Shown here: positions 21,001 to 34,560 of the stretch, piece by piece | Numbering within the stretch: the stretch's first letter is position 1 | How the letters are laid out: every line of letters starts with the position of its first letter | Source: Sycobia sp. Sy_11 | Lineage: Eukaryota; Arthropoda; Insecta; Hymenoptera; Epichrysomallidae | Direction of reading: 5' to 3' | DNA: 64,000 bases | Assembly (NCBI GenBank): GCA_018907035.1 | Contig: JACCIC010000003.1 | Span: forward strand, 6,351,001-6,415,000 | Position numbers and translations under genes: made by a program | The notes under the pieces: generated by a model | Told to the model about the DNA's origin: nothing | The model's input: the letters and a program-made list of their open reading frames with translations, nothing else | The model's database searches: none

Positions 21001-24000
21001 ATGTATACAAATCGAATACGAGAATGTTTAAATATTAAGTTTGTTAGACGATGTCAAACATATCACAATCATCGTCTAACCGGTAAAGATATTAATAAAC
21101 AATCTTAGTTATTATATTGTCTGAAACTGTCATATATTAAAATAATGCTTTGTCTAGATTTTCCACCAACTTTTTCATCACAAGATGTTCAGCAAGGGTG
21201 GTATGAAGTATGGGAAAAACATAAATATTTTCAACCAAAAGATAATAATAGCAAAATTTACAGAATGATTTTACCACCACCAAATGTAACAGGAACATTG
21301 CATTTGGGCCATGCATTAACAATAACAATTCAAGATGTTTTAGCTCGATGGTAAATAGTTTCATGATTTATTAAAAATGCATTTAATACAAATATGTATT
21401 ATGAATATAGTTTTTTAGATAATGTACATTTTAGGTATAGAATGAAAAATACATCAGTAATTTGGATACCAGGTTTAGATCATGCTGGAATAGCTACACA
21501 AGCTGTAGTTGAGAAATATTTATATAAAAAGAAAGGAATTAGAAGAGTTGATATGGTGAAAGAAGAATTTTTAAATATTTTAAATGAATGGAAAAATGAA
21601 AAAAGCAAAATTATAGAGAACCAGTTAAAGTCTTTAGGAGCAAGCTTAGACTGGTCCAGAGAGTATTTTACAATGAGTGAAGTAAGATTAATATATTACT
21701 TTATATAAAATTATAAAAGTATAATAACATTTTATAATCTTTCTTTTAGCATCATAATAGAGCTGTTACAGAAGCATTTATTATATTGGATAAAAGAAAT
21801 TTATTATATAGGAATAAAAGTTTAATTAATTGGTCTCCAGCTTTAGGTAGTGCTTTATCCGATATTGAAGTGGATTTAGAAACTTTGACTTCTAAAACAG
21901 ATCTTGAAATACCTGGTTATGATAAAAAAGTTACATTTGGCCAAATTTATGAAATTTCATATAAAGTAAGAGATTCAGGTCAGTTAAAGAAAATATTGGA
22001 CTGGTATTTCATAATTAGAAATAATTTGATATTTTCTGTAATTACAGATGCTGAGTTAAATGTTGCTACAACAAGACCTGAAACATTGTTCGGAGATGTT
22101 GCACTTGCAGTTCATCCAGATGATACACGATACAGTCAGTATATAGGCAGAGAAGTAAAACATCCATTAAAAGACGTTTATTTACCTATAATAACTGATC
22201 CCAATGTCAAAATAGATTTTGGTACAGGTAAACCTATTTTTAATAATAAATATTAGTATTTGTATATAATTAATATAATTTAGATTCCTTCTTCTACAAA
22301 TATTTTGAATATTATTAATGATTATATTTAGGTGTTGTTAAAATAACTCCAGCTCATGATGAGTTTGATTACAATGTAGCAAAAAATTATAAATTGAATA
22401 TGATTGATATTATTGATGAAAACGGTAAATTGACTGATGCAGCTGGGCGCTATAAAGCAAGTATTTTTTTAAATTGACTGAATATTTAAAATAATGGTTT
22501 AAGAAATACAAAAATATATTATTAACAGGGTCTGCCACGATTTGTTGCTCGCAAAAGTATTTTAACAGATTTAGCAAATATGGGCTATTTAAAATCAATA
22601 AAAAACCATCAAATGCAGATTCCTAGATGTTCAAGAACTGGCGATGTAATAGAGTTATTGTTAAGAGAACAGTGGTTTATTAATTGTAAAGATATGGCAT
22701 TAAAAGCTGTACAAGCTGTTGAAAATGGGTCATTAAAACTTGATCCTACTATTCACGAAGGAAAATGGTTTGATTGGCTCATAAATATTAAGTAAATATT
22801 TTATATGTCCATTAATTTTGCAATTTGATAGATATTTTAAATGTTTTACTTATTTATTATTTATTTACAAAAGATAATAAATGTTATTAAAATAAGTTAT
22901 TTATATTTATTATTAAGTTTATTGCTTCTTTAAAAGATCTTTACAAAAAATATTTTTAGAGACTGGTGTATTTCAAGGCAATTATGGTGGGGCCATCAAA
23001 TTCCAGCTTATCATTGTGAAGTTAATAACGAAACAAAATGGATAGTGGCTCACTCCAGTGATGAAGCATTGCAAATAGCTTTACAAAAATATGGAAATGA
23101 AATAAAAATTCTTCAACAGGATACTGACGTTCTTGATACCTGGTTTTCTTCTGCTTTATTACCATTTTCATCCTTAGGTTGGCCAACTAAAGTAAATTCC
23201 TAGTGTACATAATATAATTCCAAATTTTGATTGTATAATAAATATTTGACGTTCTTCAAATAGGCAGAAGACTTTAGAAAATATTATCCATTAAGTTTAA
23301 TGGAAACAGGTAAAGATATACTTTTTTTTTGGGTTGCTAGAATGGTAATGCTGGGACTTGAATTAACAAACGAACTTCCTTTTAAAGTAAGTATTTTTAG
23401 CAAAGGTATTATGTATACATATTACATTGTTTTTTTCACCTTGCATATTGTAGTTATAGCAGTAGTTAATGAGGAATTAAATTTTAGGATATTTTATTAC
23501 ACGGTGTTTTATGTGATGCAACAGGAAAGAAAATGTCTAAAAGTCGTGGTAATGTTATTATACCAGAAAATGTTGTGAATGGAATTTCACTTGAGGTACA
23601 TATTAAATGTTTTATTTTATTGATAATTTTATATATTTATTTTATTCTTCAAAATTTATTTTATAGAAATTAAATAAACAGGCAGAAGACAGTTATCAGT
23701 CAGGTATTCTGAACCAAAAAGAGTTAAAAGAAACATTATTAATGAATAAAAAAATGTTTTTAAATGGCATTCCTGAATGTGGTGTTGATGCTCTTCGGTA
23801 TACTTTATGTTCTCATAATTTAAAGAGTACATAATTTAATTTAAAATATTATTAAAGGTTTATTTTATTAAAATTGTTTTTTGATACTATCTATATGCAA
23901 TTTATTTTTCAGAGCAAACAGTATCTTTCAATGTTATTGAATGTCAAGAAAATAAATTTTTTTGTAATAAAATCTGGCAAGCTAGTAAATATGTATTGCT

Positions 24001-25076
24001 TATGACAAATGATGAGCCTATCATAGTGCCTAACATATTTACTACTCTAGATCAATGGATATTGAGTCGACTATCATACATGGTTGAATCTGTAAATTAT
24101 GAATTTGAACAGAAAAATTTTTATAAAGCCATGTCAATTATAAAAAATTTTATTTACTATGAATTTTGTGATTATTATTTAGTAAGTATTTTACTTTAAT
24201 TAATTTCAATATGTTGATAAATTAAAATTATATTGAATGAATTTGTTTTAAGGAAGGAACAAAGCCTGGATTTATAAGTAAACAGAGTGATATTATTACT
24301 AGTCAAAGATACACATTAGCAACATGCTTAGAAGTTTGTTTGAGAATACTTGCTCCAGTAACACCATTTCTTTGCGATGAGCTCTATTCTAAATTATCAA
24401 AAAAACTATCTATATTTACATTTAATAATTCCTTACTTGAGAGTTCATATCCTACACAAAAAGAATTCAATAATTTACGTAATATCGAATTGGAAGATAA
24501 AATGAATAAAATATTTAAAGTAATTTTATCTTTAAGGAGATTATTAGGAAGTCTAAATAAAGGAAATGTAGAAGGTACATTATTTGAAATTGGATATTTT
24601 TTATTATATATTTACATTAATAATTATTGCAGGTTACATTGTTGTGAAAACCGAAAATCAACTACTATATACAGAAAATATGAATGTAATTAAAGCAATT
24701 AGCAAAGTATTCAATATTCAGGTCGTTAATTTTGAAAATTATAAAAAAAATGAAGAAAGTATATATGAAATCATTGATGATGGTTGTTTTGTATATCTTG
24801 TAATTAATGACGATATTATTCTTCAACAAATAAAGCAAAAAATTGAGAAGAAAAGAATAAAAACACAAAAACAATTAGAAGATTTAATTAAATCGATATC
24901 AAATAAGAAATATACAACAGATAAATCAGAGGACGAAAAATTAAAAGATCAAGAAAGGGTATGTATATTAATTTTTAAGAATCTAATACATTACTAAGAG
25001 CAATGTTTATATTATTTATTTTATTTAGATTTCTATCCTTCAAGATAAATTAAAGAGGATACCATTGTATTCATAA
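21001..25076 (+). CDS. VARS2: Valine--tRNA ligase, mitochondrial type, complete
   Basis: Fifteen exons: 21001-21082, 21158-21350, 21435-21681, 21750-21978, 22048-22227, 22332-22456, 22529-22791, 22960-23191, 23264-23386, 23488-23595, 23667-23826, 23913-24181, 24253-24574, 24633-24958 and 25029-25076, giving 968 residues. It charges tRNA-Val with valine. A 27-residue Arg/His-rich leader looks like a mitochondrial targeting peptide. HLGH (residues 76-79, in [14 protein letters not shown]) and KMSKS (573-577) are the class I catalytic motifs. [11 protein letters not shown] and [18 protein letters not shown] are typical of ValRS. The editing domain (NVATTRPET onward) lies between, and an anticodon-binding domain and a C-terminal coiled coil follow. 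Intron 6 has a GC donor, and the 69-nt intron 4 is open in frame. No N-terminal GST domain is present, which with the leader argues for the mitochondrial rather than the cytosolic enzyme. Confidence 0.95.
22457..22528 (+). other. GC-AG intron in ValRS-m
   Basis: The exon ends TATAAA and the intron starts GCAAGT, a textbook GC donor; the acceptor is TTAACAG. This junction gives [12 protein letters not shown], as expected for ValRS. The nearby GT donor (three bases further in) would break the frame. Confidence 0.85.
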
Positions 25077-25080
25077 TAAA
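25075..25080 (+). promoter_or_regulatory. AATAAA overlapping the ValRS-m stop codon
   Basis: The TAA stop at 25074-25076 runs directly into AATAAA at 25075-25080. If this signal is used, the 3' UTR would be only a few tens of bases, which fits the tight convergent arrangement with KLHDC4. Confidence 0.55.
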
Positions 25081-25186
25081 ACTGCAAGTAATCTATTTTC
25101 TAAAAAATATGTATATATATTTTTGTTTTATATTAAATAATTCTAATATTAAAAATTAAAATGATAAATGTTGTTATGCATTAAAA

Positions 25187-27611
<2,425 letters not shown>

Positions 27612-28089
27612 GTTTTAAAGATATGAATGGATTATTATATCTTATTAATAAATGAATTAAGAACTTTTAAGTTAAATATACCGGTTATTGCAAGTACAGA
27701 ATCGTGATAAATATACAATTGTACGAACAACAAAAATAAGGAAATATATACCACGTATTACATAAAATTTATAAATAAAATATTTATACAACTTTATAAA
27801 TCTCCAAGGTTTCAATAATAATAATACTTTTTTGTATACAAATCTACGTCTACATCTAATAATCTAAAATCACGTAAGTTGCAGTCAAGAAGTACAGAAG
27901 GATATGGAAGTAATCGGAAGCACGTGGGGACTGACGGTCATCTGGTATTAATCGAAACCAGTCGAAACTAATCGAAACTAATATCGAAACCATCTGTATG
28001 ATTGAAATTGAAACTAACCAAGCAGAATTTAGGTTTCCCGTTTATGCATTGCACATTGCACTTGCAGACGACCGTGCAATTGCCAGTGC

Positions 28090-29020
28090 ACTAGATTGCA
28101 CCTGATTGTACACTAATAGTTGCATGGTATAAGGAGATGAAAGAGTCACATGTTTGGGTCCTGGATGAGCCGTAACTCACAGACTCTATCCTAATATACC
28201 TAAACAAAAGTTCTGTACAATCATTCTTTTCCATATGTCAATGCCTCTCCATAAGAAAGATACTGCTAATTAAAATTTTGTGAAAATAGGTGCTTCATTA
28301 AATAATTAAAATCTTTTTATATGTCAGTATCACTGACATATAAAAATCACTGACAAGAACATGAATGGGACTCCGTATCACTAAAAAAATTATAATTATT
28401 AATGACATAATATAAAAATAAAATAGAAGCATTATATCCATTGAAATTCGTGTATTATTTGTAATTTATTAAATAAAAAATTTAATAGAAACTTTAAAAT
28501 AACACCTGATATTAATATATTAATTAAATACGATACTTAAAGTAGTTATTTTTACATGTATTGCTGATTGTAGAGAACAGCATCAAAACAGTTACTATAA
28601 GTATAGCATTGAATTTATATTATTTTTACGTGATATTGAATAAAAACAATTTATGTATTTTTCAATGTTAATTGAATTTTTAATTTAAAAAGTTAGAAAG
28701 AATGCATGGAATTAAATTAATATTATGTTTTTTATTGTTTTTATATTTTTTATATTAGCTTTATTTTTATATTCTTTAATTAAGAAATATAATTGGTATA
28801 GTTAATTTAATTTTAATAAAAATTTATTTTTAATCGTCAATATCTTTGTTCCTGAGAGGCATTGAAAGGAATCGCTGTTTAGATGTTCTATTTGGGTGTA
28901 TTAGAAAAGAGTCTGTGAGTTGCAGCCAAATCCAGAACACAAACATTTGATTCTCCTTGCAAGATTGTATTTGCAGAGCACTCGCAGAGTACTAAGAGTG
29001 TACTTGCAGGTGCAAAACAT
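28090..29020. mobile_element. Putative foldback or non-autonomous DNA transposon with long imperfect terminal inverted repeats
   Basis: The segment at about 28,095-28,265 reappears as its reverse complement at about 28,835-29,015. Shared blocks in the same order are TTGCACCTG..GTACACT, AAGGAGA, TGTTTG..TCTGGAT, AACTCACAGACTCT (28175-28188 versus 28908-28921, exact), CTAATA.ACC.AAA and CAATGCCTCTC. Small gaps separate them. About 570 bp of AT-rich DNA lies between, including a perfect 15-bp hairpin. No transposase is encoded. Exact ends and target-site duplication are not clear, so an inverted local duplication is the alternative. Confidence 0.65.
28314..28346. repeat. Perfect 15-bp inverted repeat with 3-nt loop
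   Basis: Left arm TTTTTATATGTCAGT, loop ATC, right arm its exact complement. It lies inside the inverted-repeat element at 28.1-29.0 kb. Confidence 0.9.
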
Positions 29021-30300
29021 AATGTTACAGTTTTTTGTTGCAGTTGCGCTTTTAGATTTTGCGAATATAGATCGTTTCCTCAACATTGCTAGTTAACTTT
29101 TATAATTTAATCGTACCTGGCCTAGAGTTTGCCATTAATTAGCCGTTAATTATCCGTTAAATAATAAATTCGGCTGCTCTTTTGGCTACTGAGAAACACC
29201 ACTGCCAGCGAACTTCCGTGGATGTTAAATTCAAAAGTATAATTTTATATATAAAATTGTAACCGAGGGTGCATTATCTAATGTTCGTAAAACCCTACAA
29301 GAAAACCATAACAAAATTGAGTTGAAATGTGATAACTCTTCAATAAATAAAAAATGTAAATAATAAAAAAATAAGGCGGTCGGATATCAATGGAAGCTAT
29401 CTATCTAGGATGTTTTTTTAGGTACTAATAGAGTGGTGAATTATTTTATTTGGAGTGGATAATTGATCGAAAATTATGCCGTACTTTTTGAATTACCATT
29501 AATAAACGTCCAAAAATTTGTGAAAATTTTTATATAATTCTATCTTTCTTTTAGAGGGTGACAAACTATAGCTTCCACCGAACTTAGCTTGCGATAACAT
29601 TTTCACGGTAACTAATAAAGCAAAAAATTGTTTATTCAACGGATATATTTAACCGATAAATAACACAAATTTGCGCCTCGTACAATTAGATTGAATGAAA
29701 GTCGACGAGCCACGTTCAGGGAGGTGATCAAGATTAATAGATTCATTATTTGAATCTTTGATTGTTTCCAAGTTTTATTAAATAAAATAAAATCTTTAGA
29801 TATTTTTTATATATAAAAGTTTATAATTGTTTTATATAAAAAATTTATAAAAATTCAATAATGAAGTTTATTTCAATAAATTATTACATAGATATTTTTT
29901 ATCTTCAACGTTTCCAGCAGAAAGTACGTTTAATAACATTTGAAAATATATTAAAAACTGTAACATTAAGTTATTTTAGAAACAAACTATGTATTATATG
30001 AATTTTATAGCTACAAAACATTTTGTGCGACACTTAATTTTTCTAGGTTATTATTTTACTAGGTCTACATACTATTGTATATAGCGATGTTCACCAGGGT
30101 CAAATACGCTTACAGTCATAATTCCAAAAGGAAGGGGGTCCTGAGTGCTGATCGACAGTGGCGTATTTCCTCGCAAAAAATTTACTCTGCATCGGAAGCT
30201 CGCCTGATGACAACTACTCGAACTGTCGCTTGATTTGACGCCAAATTTTAATCTGAAGAATAATTTCCTTCAAACTCTTTCTACAATAACATTATAACTG

Positions 30301-30303
<3 letters not shown>

Positions 30304-30368
<65 letters not shown>

Positions 30369-30378
30369 ATGTATGTAT
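30304..30378. repeat. (TA)n plus (ATGT)4 microsatellite
   Basis: About 28 TA units followed by four ATGT units. Confidence 0.93.
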
Positions 30379-31342
30379 ATAACTTTTTAAAATAGCAATA
30401 AATTACAGTATTATAATGCAAATAGATTTGGTATGGTTTAACAGTCTAAATTTTTTATAAATTACATTATGGTGGATTTTGCAGTGATTTTTATACGTAT
30501 CTGAAAAATGCAATAATTATTGCAATTCAATGTGCAATGAGTTTCGTTATTATATAAGATTTTTTTCAGATAGTAATACAATGAAGAAGGTATTATTTTA
30601 TCAAAATTTGAAATTTTTATCAAAATATTATAGGATGTACGTTCTATCTCATAGAAACTAAATTGTTCCGCCAATAGTAGCATTTATTGCTATCATTTTT
30701 TGTTTAGTGAAACTGCCAAGTTAAATTGATAAGAAAATAGAGGAATTGAGTTTTCTAGAAGAAGAATTATTTTCCCAATAAATTTTTATCTAATAATGTC
30801 TACTGCTTCAGATATAAGAAGTATTGATAATAACCCTTTACTATCAATTTTTTTACACAATAGCCTTACGTCATGCAATCTTTTGAGTATTGAAAATAAC
30901 AACTGTTTTAATTTTTTTCTCATGCTCTCTCTCTCTCTTTCTTTTTCTCTCTTTCGATAATACTTGCATTCAACAATAATCACTTTATTCAAATAGAGGA
31001 CCGAAATGAAATTTCCAATTTCAATTACGTCAAGAGCCACGGTTTTTCCTTTATTGTCTCTTTCGATATTTTATTATATTTATCCATAATAAAATTTAAA
31101 GTGAAAGATTTGTACTGCACAATAATTGGAACAAGAAAACAATCGACAAAGATCGCACTTGGTTAATTTTCATCAAAAATTTCTATATTATAACAAAAAT
31201 GTTATATGCAAAAAAAACCAGCTTGCCAGTAACCTTCCTCTCCTCATACGCTATTATATCAATTAGAGGCGCGTATCAGTCGTCACAGTGTCAGCGATTC
31301 CAAATCTACAGGGGTTACAGTATACCAAGGGGACAGAGATCG

Positions 31343-31347
<5 letters not shown>

Positions 31348-31396
<49 letters not shown>
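31348..31396. repeat. 49-nt poly-A tract
   Basis: Uninterrupted run of 49 A. It could be the tail of a retroposed copy on the plus strand, but I see no matching target-site duplication and the upstream DNA is not recognisable. Confidence 0.9.
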
Positions 31397-31398
<2 letters not shown>

Positions 31399-31483
31399 TG
31401 AAAGCGCGAGACGACTCTCTCGTCCATGCGTCGCGTTGCGGAGTGGCTATCTCCGACATATTCCGGTGGAGGAATAAAGCGAA

Positions 31484-31534
<51 letters not shown>

Positions 31535-32337
31535 CGTCGCGTCGAGGGTCGGTCGGTCGGTCGGTCGGCCGCGGGCTTCCGGTAATGAAAAACCGATTGC
31601 GACGAAATAGGCTTCGGGGGCTGCTCGTGACGTGCAATCGAATCTTCCGATGCTCCACGGTTATCTCGCTCTTCCTGCACTTCTTTCTATGCTTCCATGT
31701 GCCCGCCCCACTCACTCTGTCTGTCTCTTTCCCCTCTCTCTCTCTCTCTGCCTCCCTCCGTCTCTCTTTCTCTCTCGTGCTTTCTCGTTTTTAACTGTTC
31801 ATATACTGCGCTTGTTATATTCCAATATATATGTAGGTGAGTGGAACGTTTGTCGGATCTACTCTTTTTCCCTCCTTTTGTCTCATATGAAACGCGGACT
31901 ATTGTATCCACCGAGTGATTTCAGTTTATTATGTGACGGGAAAAATAAACTTTGGTATCGTGGTAATTTTCCGATTTTTTTTTTGTCTAAAACCCGCCTT
32001 GCGAATGGAGAAACAATTTTGTATTTTTTTACTATTATTAATAAGCTGTATTTTTTTACTATTATTAACAGTACACACAAATAGAATTGTATACTATTTT
32101 ATTGTGTATTTTTTTTGATTGGTAATGAATTCAGGTTAATAAGTTGAATAACTACATAAAAATTAATTAGTATTCAATTGAATACTTGAGGCCGTTCGAC
32201 CGCGATTTCCGAATTAAAGAATTATTAAAGAAGCGCTGTAAGAATAAATATTCTTGATTGATTAGCATATACTAACATAATATATAAAAATTAATGTAAT
32301 GCACTTAATAAAAAGTAATGATACCGTTTTAATATAT

Positions 32338-32543
32338 ATATTTGTTTTTTTTTTGCTTATTTAACGTCGCTCTATCTATGCTTCCAAATACCTGTGCTAA
32401 TCGGCGACGGAGGTCTACAACGTAACAAAGCGCATGTAAATTATTACAGCGGTGCTTGTGTCAATCTGCCGAGACCGGGATTTGAACTGGGATCATCAAC
32501 TTACTAGTCCTTCGCTCTAGCAATCGAACCATCGTAGGCCTCC
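32338..32543 (-). mobile_element. tRNA-derived SINE with target-site duplication
   Basis: Read on the minus strand, the element starts at 32543 with GGAGGCC. An A-box-like D arm (GGTTCGATTGCTAGAGC, 32530-32514) and a B-box-like T arm (AGTTCAAATCC, 32488-32478) follow. GGTCTC can pair with the start as an acceptor stem. A tRNA-unrelated body of about 100 bp and an A-rich tail (about 32,344-32,354) complete it. Identical 15-bp copies of ACCGTTTTAATATAT flank it at 32323-32337 and 32544-32558. That duplication is the mark of LINE-driven insertion and is unmutated, so the insertion is fairly young. It is not a functional tRNA gene: extra bases separate the acceptor and D arms and the T stem is broken. 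Confidence 0.85.
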
Positions 32544-34014
32544 ACCGTTTTAATATATTTTTGTTTCAAAAATAGAGTTTCTTTCAAAACAACTTTTACA
32601 AATATTTTTTATAATATTTTTCAATTTAGTTTAAGAAAATTTAAATGACAAATTTCTTTTTACACTTGGTATCCATGAATTATTTAATCAAGTTACTCAA
32701 ATCTAATGATCTCACTAAATCGTTTGATAATGTCGCTAATGAAGATAAGTGACTTTATATAACATAGTTAATTGATATATGTTCTTTATTCTTTTTGAAA
32801 CGAAAAATGATCATTCAGATTCGCAATTCGCTATTGCAATCGTTAATAATAATCGATAAGCTATATAAATATTTTATTTCGTCTTCTATTTATGTCTGCT
32901 GTTGAGGCATTATTCTGTTCAGGTCTTCTCGACTTTCGGGGTACAATAGCTCTGTACGCAATTGTACGCGTTGCAAACGCTAGGAAGCGTACCTATATTC
33001 CAATTTAAATTTTCAGTGTCGACATAAAATAGTTAGTTAAACTTTTTTTTAAAAAAAGGACGAAATGTGATGTCTATAGATATAATAAAACTATGCAATA
33101 AGTACTATATTTCAAATGCTTTTTTTAGCAAAATTCGACCGGCAATTTCCTTTGATTTATTTTCTTCAATTCGATAGTTTAGTCTTATAAAACATTTAAA
33201 ACTAGTTTCACGTAATTAACCTTAAGATTATATTAATATAATATTTGAGTCATTTAAGCAATACATGCTATGGCTGCATCAATATATAATAGTAAAGTTA
33301 AAAGGTATTTAGTTGACACAATTAATTTTATCCGTTATAATTAAATTTATATATTATTCAAGAGCTTTTTGCGGTAAATCATTTGTATTACACGCAATAC
33401 CGAATTGTACACTTGTTTGGTCAAACTAATTTAACAGTTATTATTTTATGCTCATCAGTATGTATTAGAACAATTTCGTAGTATCGGAAATTAATAATTG
33501 GCTTTATATCGAAATACATATATTATTTAGGCGTTGATTTTAACGTTGTATGTTTAAATATTGCCACTTAAAAAATTGAAGAGAAATGAAAATCATAAAT
33601 TTTACAACAGGATAATTTACTAAAAAGAAATTTATACACCTCGGATCCTATTTATACTGCGCTTTTTTAAACTAAATTGACAAGTGTATATTTTCAGTCT
33701 AATATTTATTTTAAAGCTGGACAGCATTTTCGATTTCACATTTTCGTTTCGTAATAAAAAGTCTCCTATAAAGCGAATCAATATCGTGCATCGTTCAAAA
33801 TTGTAACGTGTAAAAGGCAAATTTTGCCGTACATATCACAAATTAACGAAGCTTCGGTATTCTCGATGTGTTTCAAAAAATATAATGAGCACATCAATTG
33901 TTAAAAAGAACGTCACCGGACACATATCAGAAACGCTAGGATAATTTTACAAAATTATATATTTATTTCGCCTAGACGGCCGTTTGGATGGTCGTGTCGC
34001 TTTCAAACAGTATC

Positions 34015-34018
<4 letters not shown>

Positions 34019-34066
<48 letters not shown>
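34019..34066. repeat. (TA)n microsatellite
   Basis: Uninterrupted TA run of about 48 bp. Confidence 0.93.
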
Positions 34067-34068
<2 letters not shown>

Positions 34069-34355
34069 CATTTTCAATGTTTGCATCATCGACCGCGGTC
34101 CGCGCGGCGCGCAACAGCTGTCCAAATACGATATAAATTTTGCGAAACTATCCGAGCGTTATTTAATTGAATTTATACAAGTATGCGTGGCGCGCTTTAT
34201 GAAAACATACGCCATATGTAAATGCAGTCGCGATTTCATATTTAATAATTTCAAATATCACCTTTGAACCCACGCATTCGCACCCCGTTCCTTCCCTCCA
34301 TCACGCGCACACGTGCATATGTTTTCCATTTATTCCTCTTCATTCGCCGCAGTTT

Positions 34356-34382
34356 ACACACACACGCACGCGCGTACGCACG

Positions 34383-34419
<37 letters not shown>

Positions 34420-34483
34420 CACACACACACACACACGCACACATACATACGCACATACGCACATACGCACATACGCACACACA
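34356..34483. repeat. Mixed (CA)n/(CG)n and (ACATACGC)n repeat
   Basis: CA units interrupted by CG-rich stretches, followed by ACATACGC units, then CT-rich DNA from 34,562. This is alternating purine-pyrimidine DNA. Confidence 0.9.
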
Positions 34484-34560
34484 AGTTTGAAAGAAGTATC
34501 ATCGAGACCGCCAACATATTATTTCAGGGGAGAATCGTCATGTCGCAGCATACTGCTTCG

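Larger units (their letters stand above)
27612..30303. other. Intergenic, with an inverted-repeat element
   Basis: It holds the KLHDC4 promoter at its left edge, a TGCA-rich patch near 28,040-28,130, the inverted-repeat element at about 28,090-29,020, and AT-rich DNA without credible exons. A weak 10-bp inverted pair (TGGAAGCTAT at about 29,386 and ATAGCTTCCA at about 29,570) may mark another decayed element. Confidence 0.55.
30304..34560. other. Gene-poor region with SINE and microsatellites
   Basis: I find no credible exon. It contains (TA)n at 30304-30359 followed by (ATGT)4, a 49-nt A-run at 31348-31396, (TA)n at 31488-31533, five GGTC units near 31,548-31,567, pyrimidine-rich DNA at about 31,690-31,790, a SINE at 32,338-32,543, (TA)n at 34019-34066 and a mixed CA/CG repeat at 34356-34483. 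Confidence 0.6.

Noticed and set aside
32461..32543. A tRNA gene on the minus strand
   Set aside because: A and B boxes are present, but there are extra bases between the acceptor and D arms, a broken T stem, a long body, an A-rich tail and a target-site duplication. It is a SINE.
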